From Polaromonas sp. (GTDB lineage: Bacteria > Pseudomonadota > Gammaproteobacteria > Burkholderiales > Burkholderiaceae_C), in contig NZ_JACPOF010000004.1 in assembly GCF_016185115.1 (NCBI RefSeq), positions 427,979 through 491,978 of the forward strand: a stretch of DNA of 64,000 bases, read 5' to 3'. A model generated the notes under the pieces. The model made no database searches. It worked only from the letters and a program-made list of their open reading frames with translations, and was not told where the DNA came from. This document shows, one piece after another, positions 7,825-16,949 of the stretch. Position numbers and translations under genes: made by a program. Position 1 is the first letter of the stretch, and the number at the start of each line of letters is the position of its first letter.

Positions 7825-10104
7825 CTAAAACCTGGCCAGGTAGGCAGGCGGGATCTGCTTGCGCATCGCATCCTTGTTGGGGTCCGGCGTTTCTTCAACA
7901 GCCGCCTTGAATGCAGCGAGGGCCTTGGCGTCCTCCTTGCGGGCGGCATAGATCACCCCCATTTTGAGGAAAGCATCGTTTTTCAGGTTGCCCCAATGCT
8001 TGTTGCGTATTTCCAGACTCCTGATCGCCGTATCGAAGTCACCCTTGCGCACGCTCAGCACGTAAGCCGCGTTGATCAGGTCAAAGTCATAAGTGCCTTC
8101 ATCCAGATACTGCTTGGCAAGAATCGCGGCTTCGGCTTCCTTGCCGCTACGACTCATCAGAATCACCTTGAGGGAGCGTACTGAAGTAGCCTTGGGCTGC
8201 AGCTTTTCACAGCGCGCCAGGAACTCAAGTGCCTTTTCGTTGTTGCCCATCTGGGCATAGCCTCGCGCAATGTTGGACATGATCGCCACCACATAAGGAC
8301 GCGAGATGGCCACTGATTCCCAGATCCAGACTGCGTTCTTCCAGTCCCCCCACTTCGCAAACTCGTCTGCCACCATGGGGGTTATCTTGCGGTAATGGGT
8401 GTTGATCGCGACCGCATCCTTCGTGAGGGTCAGGATGTCTTTTTTTGTTTTATCCCATTTGGGGTTGTTGAAGTCGCCGGATTGCGAGATCCCCAGGGAC
8501 ATCTTCACGGCACGGACTATCTTTTGCTCTACAGCCGCCGACTGTACAGAGATGTACACGGTCAGCGCCATGGCTGCCATCATGAAAACGGCCAGAACCT
8601 GGGAATAGGCGGGACGCCAGTTAAGCCGGGTTGCAGCGACCGGACCGCGAATCTGAAGCCGGGCGTCTGATGCGGCCAGTAGCGCAAGTCCCAGGGCGAA
8701 AAGACAACCCGTACTCGCCAGGCGCCATGGAAACCCGATGTTGCTGACAATCAGGAAGGCCATCAGGCTTGCCAGTGCAATGGCCCGCATGGGCGCTTCG
8801 GCGAAGCCCTCGGGCGTTCGATTACGCAGGGTGCGCCAGGCCGCATAAAGGAGGTATCCGGCAAGGGCCAGCAGAAAAATCAGCCCTGTCAGACCATATT
8901 CAGCCAGCAACTGCAGAACTTCGTTGTGCACGTAGTAGTCGGTTTCAAGCTGTGAGCCTTCTGTCTGGTACAAAGGCAGCATGGCTTCCCATGCGCCGGC
9001 TCCTACGCCGGTCAGCGGCTTCGCTTCAATAATGCGGCCTGTTGCCTTCCACATGATCAGGCGGATGTTCAGTGAATAGTCACCCGTCGAGATAGAGGCC
9101 GTTCGCCGGAACGCACGATCAAACGCATTGCTGTAATCGACGGCGATTTTCGGGTTGCCGGTGTTGATGATGCCAAGCCCGACCACGGTGGTGATGAGTA
9201 TGCCGCTGGCCAGGATGCGCCGGCCTGCATCCCATTTGAGAAACGCAAACTGCTTGCGGTACAGCACTGCAATCACCGGGATCACGACGCCAAACAACAG
9301 CCACATGGCCGTCAGAGCGCCCCGGGTGCCGGTCATCATGAGCGCAACAATGTTAAAGCCGAGTGTGAACGACAGCAGCGCGATGCGTGCAGTTCCCCTG
9401 GCCTGGAACAACAGGTAAACCGTAAAGGGCATGGTGCAAACCACGAATTCCGCAAAAAAGTTACGGTTAACGAAAGTCGATGCCGGGTTGGGTCCTTGCG
9501 GAAAATAGCTGAAATCAAACAGGAACTGCAGCACGGCCCAGAGGGAGGCCACAACAGCACCCCAGTGAATTCCTTCTGCCAGGTAGGGAATGCGTTCCCG
9601 TGACAGGGTATTGAGGCCAAGCCAGAGAATCAGGCTGAAAATGAACCAGCGTATGGCCTCGACGCCACCCAGATAGGTATGCGACCAGACCATGCTGCCC
9701 AGGGCGTAGACCATCAGTGCCAGGGGCAACCACATCACAGCGTGCCAGCGCAGGCCTTCGCGCCGGTTACGCTGTTGCCAGAAAAACAGCAGCCCAGCGG
9801 CAACTGCTGCGAAAGATGCGACCATGGACTTCAGCGTGTCCTGAAGCATTTCCTCATTGGGCACGCCAATCGCTGGCGTGAGGAACATCATGAACGCCAG
9901 GATGGTGACGGTCCAGTCGTTGCGCACGACTTCTGCAGGTATGACCGCGGAGATCAGGCTTTTTGCCGCGGCTTTTGCCTTGCTTGCGGCTGAAGCGCCG
10001 GGCTTGGCCGCTTCGGACGGTACAGATATGGCAATTGACGGATTGCTCATGCCGTTGTCGGCATTGACGCCCCTGCCACTGTTAATACGTTTTTTCTTGG
10101 CCAT
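7825..10104 (-). CDS. O-antigen ligase-type (Wzy_C) polytopic membrane protein with TPR-like tail
   Basis: 759 residues from the ATG at 10104 (MAKKKRINSG); an ATG 18 codons upstream is possible but gives an atypical N-terminus. A cytoplasmic Ala/Lys-rich stretch of about 70 residues is followed by roughly a dozen transmembrane helices to about residue 540. The Wzy_C signature region has GVGAGAWEAMLPLYQ then YYVHNEVLQLLAEYG. The C-terminal 200 residues are soluble helical repeats (NNEKALEFLARCE and similar). This matches O-antigen ligases or pilin/protein glycosyl-transferring oligosaccharide transferases of the PglL/PilO type. The acceptor is unknown because no glycan genes lie nearby. Confidence 0.8.
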   Translation of the reverse strand: MAKKKRINSGRGVNADNGMSNPSIAISVPSEAAKPGASAASKAKAAAKSLISAVIPAEVVRNDWTVTILAFMMFLTPAIGVPNEEMLQDTLKSMVASFAAVAAGLLFFWQQRNRREGLRWHAVMWLPLALMVYALGSMVWSHTYLGGVEAIRWFIFSLILWLGLNTLSRERIPYLAEGIHWGAVVASLWAVLQFLFDFSYFPQGPNPASTFVNRNFFAEFVVCTMPFTVYLLFQARGTARIALLSFTLGFNIVALMMTGTRGALTAMWLLFGVVIPVIAVLYRKQFAFLKWDAGRRILASGILITTVVGLGIINTGNPKIAVDYSNAFDRAFRRTASISTGDYSLNIRLIMWKATGRIIEAKPLTGVGAGAWEAMLPLYQTEGSQLETDYYVHNEVLQLLAEYGLTGLIFLLALAGYLLYAAWRTLRNRTPEGFAEAPMRAIALASLMAFLIVSNIGFPWRLASTGCLFALGLALLAASDARLQIRGPVAATRLNWRPAYSQVLAVFMMAAMALTVYISVQSAAVEQKIVRAVKMSLGISQSGDFNNPKWDKTKKDILTLTKDAVAINTHYRKITPMVADEFAKWGDWKNAVWIWESVAISRPYVVAIMSNIARGYAQMGNNEKALEFLARCEKLQPKATSVRSLKVILMSRSGKEAEAAILAKQYLDEGTYDFDLINAAYVLSVRKGDFDTAIRSLEIRNKHWGNLKNDAFLKMGVIYAARKEDAKALAAFKAAVEETPDPNKDAMRKQIPPAYLARF

Positions 10105-10201
10105 GAAGGTAGATCGGCTTTCTGACACCGGGAAAATAAGACGACCCGGTCGGTTCAACCCCCTATTGTCGCCGCTGGGAAGCGGGGTTTCCCGCCTGTC
10201 C

Positions 10202-10232
10202 CGACAAATCCGCGAGGGATTTGTCGCTTTTT
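10202..10232. terminator. Hairpin directly after the thioesterase-acetyltransferase gene
   Basis: A perfect 10-bp stem (CGACAAATCC at 10202-10211 with GGATTTGTCG at 10217-10226) and a 5-base loop, followed on the plus strand by CTTTTT. It lies right after the minus-strand stop codon, but the T-tract is on the plus-strand side, so its action on the minus transcript is unclear. Confidence 0.45.
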
Positions 10233-11088
10233 ACAGGCTTTTGAACATTTCGATGTGTGGGATTCCGGCCTCCTCAAAAGGTTCTCCCCGGGTGGCAAAG
10301 CCGGCGCGTTGGTAAAAATCACGCGCTGACAATTGGGCATGAAGCAGAACCCCGCCACAACCAAGTCGTCTGGCCTCCTCCATCAGGGCGTGCAGTACCT
10401 CACGCCCCAGTTGTGAGCCTCGCAACACGCGTTTCACGGCCATTCTTCCTATCCGGCCTGTGCCCGGCGCCTGCATGACCAGCCGGCCAGTTGCCAGGGC
10501 AGTACCGAAGCCGTTGAAGCACACCGCGTGTATTGCTTCGGTGTCGAACTCATCCCACTCCATGTCCAGCGGTACGCCCTGCTCCTCTACAAACACCTGC
10601 ACACGCACCGGCGCCGCGTCTGCGCCCAGTTCTGTCCATGCTCCGAGTTTTATTTGGGTCATTGCCTGCCCATCCTCAAACTGAGTCAGGATGCTACGCA
10701 GTGAATCGGGCACAGGTTTTGAGGTCTGGGTTGCGGGATCAGCAAAGACATAGACAAGCTCGGCGGTGACAAGCAGCTCGTCGCCACGAAATATGGCACC
10801 CGTAAAGAGGATGGACGAATTGCCGATGCGCGAACAGCGCAGCGCGACGTCCAGACGGTCATCAAAACGGGCCGACCCGTGGTATTCGACAGAAGCCTTC
10901 TTGACGTAGAGGTCCCCCCCGAGGCTGTGCATGGCCTCTTCATACGGCAGGGCCAGGGCGCGCCAATAGTCCGAGATCGCCGTGTCAAAGTACATCAGGT
11001 AATGCGCGTTGAAGACGATTTTTTGCATGTCCACCTCCACCCAGCGGACGCGAAGTGGGTGGAAGAACCGGAAGTCCTGTCTTTTCAT
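10231..11088 (-). CDS. Fusion of YbgC/FadM-type thioesterase and GNAT acetyltransferase
   Basis: 285 residues with two domains. Residues 1 to about 135 are a hotdog thioesterase: VRWVEVDMQKIVFNAHYLMYFD is the 4HBT motif with the catalytic-type aspartate. Residues about 145-285 are a GNAT domain, with VFVEEQGVPLDMEWDEFD, the acetyl-CoA loop region IGRMAVKRVLRGSQLGR, and the C-terminal DFYQRAGF block. YbgC and ElaA-like GNAT proteins are usually separate. The start ATG overlaps the upstream esterase stop as ATGA. A combined acyl-CoA hydrolysis and acyl-transfer role is inference. Confidence 0.88.
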   Translation of the reverse strand: MKRQDFRFFHPLRVRWVEVDMQKIVFNAHYLMYFDTAISDYWRALALPYEEAMHSLGGDLYVKKASVEYHGSARFDDRLDVALRCSRIGNSSILFTGAIFRGDELLVTAELVYVFADPATQTSKPVPDSLRSILTQFEDGQAMTQIKLGAWTELGADAAPVRVQVFVEEQGVPLDMEWDEFDTEAIHAVCFNGFGTALATGRLVMQAPGTGRIGRMAVKRVLRGSQLGREVLHALMEEARRLGCGGVLLHAQLSARDFYQRAGFATRGEPFEEAGIPHIEMFKSL

Positions 11089-12056
11089 GATGACAAATCC
11101 TGACTGAATGCCAGTATCAGCGCCCGGGCCGCGTCCGAATGGGCCTTGCGCGCTTCGGGAATGACGCGCCCCATCTTGATGAATTCATGGGTGACACCAC
11201 GGTAGATTTCAAGGTCAACCACAACGCCCGCGGCCCTCAATTTATCCGCGTACAGCACACCTTCATCAACGAGCGGGTCGCATTCGGCCAAGCCTATCCA
11301 GGCCGGCGCTACATCGTCCACATCCTCGGCATTGAGCGGCGCAAAACGCCAGTCGTCGCGGTCTGCCGGGCTGCGCACATACTGGCTGAAAAACCAGGTG
11401 ATCTGTGCTTCACCCAGTACAAAGCCGTTGGCGAACCGCTTGTGGGCGTCTGTATCCTGATGTGATGCGCAACCAGGGTAAAACAGAAGCTGCAAAGAGA
11501 GCCTGATCTTCGCATCGCGCGCAAGAATTGCACACATGGTGGCCAGGGTTCCCCCTGCGCTGTCCCCGCCTACGGCGACGTGCCTTGTGTCAAGGCCCAG
11601 GGTAGCCCCGTGACCAACGAGCCACTGAAGGCTGTCCCATGCATCGTTTGCAGCCGTGGGGAACTGATGTTCGGGCGCGAGGCGGTAATCCACTGAGACA
11701 ACTGCACAATGCGCGAGGCGAGCCAGTTGGCGACAAAGAGCATCATGCGTGTCAATGCTGCCGACAGTGAAGCCACCCCCGTGAAAGTACATCAGCACAG
11801 GTAAAGCACCATGTTCAGGCGCATAAAGTCTCGCCGCCACACGATGGTTGTCCCGCATGGTGATTTCAAAATCTTCCACCCGTGGCAGGGTAGCCCTTGG
11901 AATTTCGAGCACGCCTGAACCCGCTTCATAAGCAGCACGGGCCTGATTGGGCGAAAGTTTGTCGAAAGATGGGCGGCCGGCCCGCTCCATGCGCACAATC
12001 ACGTCGCGCATGGCATGCGTGAGCAGGGATGAGGGACTTGTCCAGGGGGGGGTCAT
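11085..12056 (-). CDS. Alpha/beta hydrolase, hormone-sensitive lipase/esterase family
   Basis: 323 residues. The HGGGF oxyanion-hole motif at about 91-95, the nucleophile elbow GDSAGG, an acid residue in CDPLVDEG and the histidine in GVTHEFIKM define an HSL (family IV) carboxylesterase. It is probably cytoplasmic, as no signal peptide is seen. It is coupled by a 4-base overlap to the downstream thioesterase-GNAT gene and is divergent from the iron alcohol dehydrogenase across a 117-base gap. The substrate is unknown, presumably a short acyl ester. Confidence 0.9.
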   Translation of the reverse strand: MTPPWTSPSSLLTHAMRDVIVRMERAGRPSFDKLSPNQARAAYEAGSGVLEIPRATLPRVEDFEITMRDNHRVAARLYAPEHGALPVLMYFHGGGFTVGSIDTHDALCRQLARLAHCAVVSVDYRLAPEHQFPTAANDAWDSLQWLVGHGATLGLDTRHVAVGGDSAGGTLATMCAILARDAKIRLSLQLLFYPGCASHQDTDAHKRFANGFVLGEAQITWFFSQYVRSPADRDDWRFAPLNAEDVDDVAPAWIGLAECDPLVDEGVLYADKLRAAGVVVDLEIYRGVTHEFIKMGRVIPEARKAHSDAARALILAFSQDLSS

Positions 12057-12173
12057 GAGTCTGCGGGTTCAGGCATTAAAGTAAGGGATTCTGGAAGGCT
12101 TCCGGATGCAATTTAATCGCACAGCACCTGAAGCCGGCACATCGTACAACGTCCCGCGAGCCCACAAACAACC

Positions 12174-13310
12174 ATGTCCCTCATCTACTACGTTACCCAG
12201 ATCCAGTTTGACTTCGGCGCCATCAAGTTGCTGAAGGAGGAATGCGCACGTGTCGGCATCACCCGGCCGCTTGTCGTGACCGATGCGGGTGTCAAGGCCG
12301 CCGGCGTCCTGCAAAAGGCTCTGGATGTACTGACGGGCATGCCCGTCACCGTGTTTGACCAGACACCTTCAAACCCTACGGAGGCTGCAGTCATGGCTGC
12401 GGCTGCACTTTACAAATCAAGCGGCTGCGACGGCCTTATTGCTGTTGGCGGTGGATCTGCCATTGACTGCGCCAAGGGTGTCGCGATTGCAGCGACACAC
12501 GAGGGTTCATTGACTACTTACGCCACCATCGAAGGCGGTTCGGCAAAAATCACGGAGCGAGCTGCCCCGCTGATTGCTGTGCCCACCACCAGCGGCACCG
12601 GCAGCGAGGTGGCACGAGGCGCCATCATCATTGTTGACGACCACCGCAAACTGGGCTTTCACTCCTGGCATCTGGTTCCCAAGGCTGCCATCTGCGACCC
12701 CGAGCTCACATTCGGCCTGCCTGCAAAGCTGACCGCAGCCACAGGCATGGACGCCATCGCGCACTGCATGGAAACCTTCATGTCCGCGGCCTTCAACCCG
12801 CCCGCAGACGGCATTGCGCTTGACGGTCTGGAGCGAGGCTGGGCACATATCGAGCGCGCGACACGTGATGGCAGCGACCGGGAGGCCCGGCTCAACCTCA
12901 TGAGCGCATCCATGCAGGGCGCCATGGCTTTCCAGAAGGGCCTGGGCTGCGTGCACTCCCTCAGTCACAGCCTGGGCGGTGTCGACCCCCGCCTGCATCA
13001 CGGCACGCTCAATGCGATGTTTCTGCCGGCCGTTGTCACTTTCAACTCGGGTGCCGAATCAGTCCAGAGGGACAAGCGACTGGCGCGCATGGCCCGTGCG
13101 ATGGGTCTGGCTTCAGCAGGCGATATCCAGGAAGCCATTCGCGACATGAACGGCAGGCTGGGCCTGCCCTCCGGGCTGAAAGCCATGGGCGTGGAGACTT
13201 CGATGTTTGGAAAAATCATCGAGGGCGCGCTGGCCGACCATTGTCACAAAACCAACCCGAGGCTGGCGTCGGTTGCCGATTACGAGCGAATGCTCGAAAC
13301 ATCAATGTAA
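12174..13310 (+). CDS. Iron-containing alcohol dehydrogenase
   Basis: 378 residues, the usual size for type III (Fe) alcohol dehydrogenases. The NAD-binding GGGSAIDCAKG and the PTTSGTGSEV segment are present. The metal ligands are visible as D and H in TGMDAIAHCME, a histidine in GCVHSLSHSLGG and another in DPRLHHGTLNA. It interconverts an alcohol or hydroxy acid with its carbonyl form. The divergent esterase could supply alcohols, but nothing in the sequence fixes the substrate. Confidence 0.92.
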   Translation: MSLIYYVTQIQFDFGAIKLLKEECARVGITRPLVVTDAGVKAAGVLQKALDVLTGMPVTVFDQTPSNPTEAAVMAAAALYKSSGCDGLIAVGGGSAIDCAKGVAIAATHEGSLTTYATIEGGSAKITERAAPLIAVPTTSGTGSEVARGAIIIVDDHRKLGFHSWHLVPKAAICDPELTFGLPAKLTAATGMDAIAHCMETFMSAAFNPPADGIALDGLERGWAHIERATRDGSDREARLNLMSASMQGAMAFQKGLGCVHSLSHSLGGVDPRLHHGTLNAMFLPAVVTFNSGAESVQRDKRLARMARAMGLASAGDIQEAIRDMNGRLGLPSGLKAMGVETSMFGKIIEGALADHCHKTNPRLASVADYERMLETSM

Positions 13311-13382
13311 TCAGCTGGATCGGATGGCATGAAAGCTGCTCAGTCCGAACCCTGCAATTTGCGATCAAACAACTGGGAAATC

Positions 13383-14084
13383 ATGGCTTCAATCAATTTC
13401 ATGGGTGGCGAAAAAGGCGGCGTGGGCAAGTCAGTTACCGCAAGGGTGCTGGCGCAGTACTTCATCGACAAGGGCGTGCCCTTCATGGGTTTTGACACCG
13501 ACCGGTCGCACCATTCCTTCAACCGTTTTTATGCGGACTACGCCTCACCCGTCGTGGTGGACAGCTACGAGGGCCTTGACCTCATCGTTGCGGCTTTTGA
13601 AGACAACCCGGAGCAAAGCGCGATTGTTGATCTGGCGGCCCAGACTTCTGCGCCCCTGGCGCAGTGGATCAAGGACGCCAGCCTCTTCGAGGTGTTTGCC
13701 GATATGGGCGTTACCGTGAACCTCTGGCACGTGATGGACGATGGCCGTGATGCTGTCGACCTACTGGGCAGGCTGGTCGACACCTACGGGCCTGGACCCA
13801 ACTACGTGGTCGTGCAGAACCATGGCCGCGGATCAAACTTTTCACTGCTGCAAAATTCGCTGGCCTTGCAGAAGGCGGAGGCTGTGGGCGCCCAGGTGAT
13901 CGAGCTGCCGCGCCTGAACGATGCCGCCATGCGCAAGATAGACCAGCACAATACCAGCTTCTGGAAAGCCATCAATGACCGGGACAGCGAAGAGGCATTG
14001 GGCCTGCTGGAGCGGCAGCGGGTCAAGACCTGGCTGAAGAACTGTTACGAGGTTTTTGACAAGGTGTTTGCCGGGGCACGCTAA
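13383..14084 (+). CDS. Solitary ParA/MinD-like P-loop ATPase
   Basis: 233 residues from the ATG at 13383. The deviant Walker A GGEKGGVGKSVTAR lies at about 8-21, and FMGFDTDRSHHSF is the second ParA-type motif. The rest resembles the TraL-like group of conjugation/mobilisation ATPases (acidic strand AIVDLAAQTSAPL, then VNLWHVMDDGRDAVD) more than chromosome-partition ParA. No ParB, relaxase or plasmid gene is nearby. It could be a relic of an integrated element or a chromosomal positioning ATPase; the function is unassigned. Confidence 0.75.
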   Translation: MASINFMGGEKGGVGKSVTARVLAQYFIDKGVPFMGFDTDRSHHSFNRFYADYASPVVVDSYEGLDLIVAAFEDNPEQSAIVDLAAQTSAPLAQWIKDASLFEVFADMGVTVNLWHVMDDGRDAVDLLGRLVDTYGPGPNYVVVQNHGRGSNFSLLQNSLALQKAEAVGAQVIELPRLNDAAMRKIDQHNTSFWKAINDRDSEEALGLLERQRVKTWLKNCYEVFDKVFAGAR

Positions 14085-14104
14085 TCTCCGCTCTCCAGAC
14101 AGGC

Positions 14105-14138
14105 ACGGGCCATGAATGCTCCCGCACTCACGGCCCGT
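14105..14138. terminator. Possible terminator between convergent genes
   Basis: Inverted repeat ACGGGCC/GGCCCGT with a 20-base loop, followed on the plus strand by a C-rich then pyrimidine-rich stretch. It sits between the ends of the ParA-like gene and the convergent Bug gene. The U-tract is weak. Confidence 0.35.
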
Positions 14139-14171
14139 CCCCCCATCTTTCTCCTTCTTCTCTTTCCCGGC

Positions 14172-15143
14172 TTATTGCGGCTGCAGACCAAGTTCCTTGA
14201 CAGTTTTGGCCCATGCCTGGCGCTCCGACGCCATGAAATCAGCAGCATCCTTGACTGAGCCAGGTGTGGTGTAAACGCCCAGGTCAGCCAGCTTCGCCAC
14301 CACATCAGGCATCTTCAACACCGTGTTGATGTCTGCATTGACCTTGTCGATGATGGCTTGCGGTGTGCCCTTTACGGCCAGCAGGTTGAACCAGCCAATT
14401 GCCTGCACGCCCGGATAGGTTTCACTCACAGACGGTACCTGTTCGTAACCGGGCAGTCTCTGCTTTGAGGTGACTGCAATCGCACGCAGCTTGCCTGCCT
14501 TGATGTGTGGCACCAGCGCAGGAAGGCCATCCACCAGCACCTGGCTCTCACCCGCAAGCGCCGAGGTGACTGCTGCTGTCGAGCCGTTGTAGGGCACCAC
14601 ATGCAGCTTCATGCCTGCTGCGGCACTCACCATTTCACCAGCCAGGTGGGGTGTGCTGTTGGGCAGTGGAATGGCGAAGTTCAGTTTGCCGGGCTGGCTT
14701 TTCGCAAGTTTGACGAAGTCTGCAAAGTTGCTCACGCCGGTCGAAGGGCTCACCGCAATCATCATCGGGGATGTGCCTATGGTGGCGACAGGCACCACGT
14801 CGGTATCGAGGTTGTATTGCGGATTTTTGTACAGGTGCGGGGTCAGTGTGGCCACGGTGGCAACAACCAGCGCAAAGGTGTAGCCGTCGGCGGGCGAGCG
14901 CACAAATGCGCTCATGGCTGGAATGCCGCCTGCACCGGCGCGGTTCTCGATCACAACGCCCTGCCCCCATGCGGGTGTCAGCTTCTCGCCAACGATGCGG
15001 GCAACAATGTCAACGGCCGATCCGGCTGGCAAGGGGACTATGAATTTGACGGGCTTTGTCGGCCACGTCTGTGCGCTGACCGTACCAGCCAAAATGCAGG
15101 TCGCGACAAGCGCCAAAAGGCGGGAAGTTTTAAAAGTGTTCAT
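14172..15143 (-). CDS. Bug/TctC-family tripartite tricarboxylate transporter binding protein
   Basis: 323 residues. Residues 1 to about 24 are a signal peptide ending VSAQT, followed by the Bug hallmarks WPTKPVKFIVPLPAGSAVDIVAR and the VVIENRAGAGG segment. These periplasmic proteins bind small carboxylates or aromatics and are greatly expanded in Bordetella and Comamonadaceae, often without adjacent TctAB permeases, as here. Its place at the end of the aromatic cluster hints that it binds an aromatic acid, but this is positional inference. Confidence 0.9.
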   Translation of the reverse strand: MNTFKTSRLLALVATCILAGTVSAQTWPTKPVKFIVPLPAGSAVDIVARIVGEKLTPAWGQGVVIENRAGAGGIPAMSAFVRSPADGYTFALVVATVATLTPHLYKNPQYNLDTDVVPVATIGTSPMMIAVSPSTGVSNFADFVKLAKSQPGKLNFAIPLPNSTPHLAGEMVSAAAGMKLHVVPYNGSTAAVTSALAGESQVLVDGLPALVPHIKAGKLRAIAVTSKQRLPGYEQVPSVSETYPGVQAIGWFNLLAVKGTPQAIIDKVNADINTVLKMPDVVAKLADLGVYTTPGSVKDAADFMASERQAWAKTVKELGLQPQ

Positions 15144-15279
15144 TGTCTCTCCTTGAAGTCATTGGTTTTATCCAGGCAACACCTGTCACTGGCACCCTCC
15201 GGAACCATGCATGACAGGCTTGCGATTTATATGTGGCGTGACCTGCTTGCGGTAACGCCTTCCCTGAGCGGTATGTTTT

Positions 15280-16536
15280 TTAGTAGGCGCCTTTGGGCTC
15301 AAGCCCAAGCATGTGTTGGCCGACCAGCGTGCTGACGGCATCCCAGTTCAGGGTGATGTGCTGGGCGATCGCATTACCGTCACGCCACATGCGCTGGATG
15401 GGCTGGTCAAGCGCCAGGCCGGTTGCCCCGACAGTCGTGAAGATTTCCTGCAATGCCGCGTGTGAGCGTTTGGCAGCGTAGGCATGGCCACGACGGTTGC
15501 GGATGCGTTTATCCACACTGATGCCCTGCCCTGATACGGCCATGCGTTCGACTTCTGCGGTGTCACGATCCAGAACCAGACGTGCTGCATCCACGTCGGC
15601 CGCTGCTTCGGCCAGCCGCGACTGCACGTGCGCAAACTGGTTCAGGCGATTGCCACCGCCACCTGCACCACCACGCGTGACCCGCGTGCTGCAAAGCTCT
15701 ACAAACAACTCAACCGCGCCCTGTGCATTGCCGAGCAGTGGCGATACCAGGCAAATCGGCATGACAGACAGGAAGGGAATGCTGTACATCGGGTTGGCGT
15801 TCACCTCTGCACCTGGTGGTTTTCCGGAGGACGCCTGGGGGAAAGTCAGCTTGCGGTGGGCCGGTACAAAGACGGGCTTCTGAATCAGCACTGCCTTGGA
15901 ACCCGTCCCGGCCTGCCCCGCGTTAAACCAGTCATCCTCTATCGTCCAGTCCGAGCGTGGCACCAGCAGAAAACACCCGGTGGGAGGCGCACCTTTTTCT
16001 GCGGGCGGCAACTGCACACCCAGGACTGCCCATTGGGAGTTGTCCACATTCGACGCCCAGCGCCATTTGCCGTGGATCATGTAGCCGCCATCCACAACCT
16101 CAGCCATCATCACTGGCGCATAGGAACCGCACATCAGGGCATTGGGATCCTGGCCCCAGACATCTTCCTGAGCCTGCGCCGGAAACAGCGACAGCAGCCA
16201 CTGGTGAATGACGCCGAGCGAGCAGGCCCATGCCGATGAAGAGCAGCCGCGACCCAGTTCGCTGATCAGGTCGATCAGGGCGGTGAAGCCGTATTCGTAG
16301 CCACCATAGCGGCCCGGTTGCAGCAGCTTGAAAAAACCGGCCTCACGGAAGCGGTTGCACATTTCTTCGGACAGCCGGCGGTTGGCCTCCGTCTGCTGGC
16401 CCAGTGCGCGAAGCTCAGGCACCATGGCAGCCGCTGCGGCAACAAGGCTTTCGATGGTGGGTGCGCCAGCCACCGGGCTGATGCGGCCCGGCGCATTGAC
16501 CGCATTGGCGGCCTGGTTGGTGATGTTGAAACTCAT
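15280..16536 (-). CDS. Acyl-CoA-dehydrogenase-fold flavin monooxygenase (oxygenase component)
   Basis: 418 residues with the fold and length of group D flavin monooxygenases (HsaA, HpaH-C2 and chlorophenol hydroxylase types). The N-terminal helical domain includes VVAAAAAMVPELRALG. The mid-domain has SSAWACSLGVIHQWL and KWRWASNVDN. The C-terminal Acyl-CoA_dh_2 domain carries RRGHAYAAKRSHAALQEIF and a GLALDQPIQRMWRD segment near 385-400. Such enzymes hydroxylate phenolics using reduced flavin from a separate reductase; a suitable reductase lies at 29833. It shares a leftward transcript with the SnoaL and AtaL-like genes. The substrate is unknown. Confidence 0.82.
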   Translation of the reverse strand: MSFNITNQAANAVNAPGRISPVAGAPTIESLVAAAAAMVPELRALGQQTEANRRLSEEMCNRFREAGFFKLLQPGRYGGYEYGFTALIDLISELGRGCSSSAWACSLGVIHQWLLSLFPAQAQEDVWGQDPNALMCGSYAPVMMAEVVDGGYMIHGKWRWASNVDNSQWAVLGVQLPPAEKGAPPTGCFLLVPRSDWTIEDDWFNAGQAGTGSKAVLIQKPVFVPAHRKLTFPQASSGKPPGAEVNANPMYSIPFLSVMPICLVSPLLGNAQGAVELFVELCSTRVTRGGAGGGGNRLNQFAHVQSRLAEAAADVDAARLVLDRDTAEVERMAVSGQGISVDKRIRNRRGHAYAAKRSHAALQEIFTTVGATGLALDQPIQRMWRDGNAIAQHITLNWDAVSTLVGQHMLGLEPKGAY

Positions 16537-16566
16537 GTCTTGTCTCCTTGATTCAGTTGTGGTGTA

Positions 16567-16920
16567 TCAGGCGTAAACCGGGGCGATGTCGAAATAGATA
16601 CGCAGTGAGCTCACCAGGTCACCTTGCCGCTCCAGCATCGTCACAACGGGAATCGTGACCTGCTTGCCATCCTTGCGCAGGTATTCGACTTTCGCTTCGA
16701 GGCATGTGATGCCCTTGGCTTCAACGACATTCACGAAGTTGTGCTTGATGCCGTTGATGGTCGAAAAAAGGTAACCGATGCCACCTTTGGCAGCCTCACG
16801 GCCTTTCATGGGCGGGTTGTTGCCCACCTTTAGTTCAACGTCCGGTGTGAGGCCCGCAACAAAGGCGTCGAGGCGCATGGCATCCACATTCGCATACAAA
16901 TCCGAGAACCAGTGTTTCAT
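16567..16920 (-). CDS. SnoaL/NTF2-like small protein
   Basis: 117 residues with a nuclear-transport-factor-2-like fold: the opening helix HWFSDLYANVDAMRLDAF, then LTPDVELKVGNNPPMKGREA, which is typical of SnoaL-like polyketide cyclases, hydratases and isomerases. It lies 30 bases from the monooxygenase gene and between it and the AtaL-like gene. It may bind or isomerise the hydroxylated product, but no catalytic residues can be assigned with confidence. Confidence 0.72.
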   Translation of the reverse strand: MKHWFSDLYANVDAMRLDAFVAGLTPDVELKVGNNPPMKGREAAKGGIGYLFSTINGIKHNFVNVVEAKGITCLEAKVEYLRKDGKQVTIPVVTMLERQGDLVSSLRIYFDIAPVYA

Positions 16921-16949
16921 GATGTTGTTTCTTTCTGTGGTTGGTTGAA

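Noticed and set aside
15182..15218. CCTGTCA/TGACAGG inverted repeat after the monooxygenase gene
   Set aside because: Long 23-base loop and no T-tract; could be chance.
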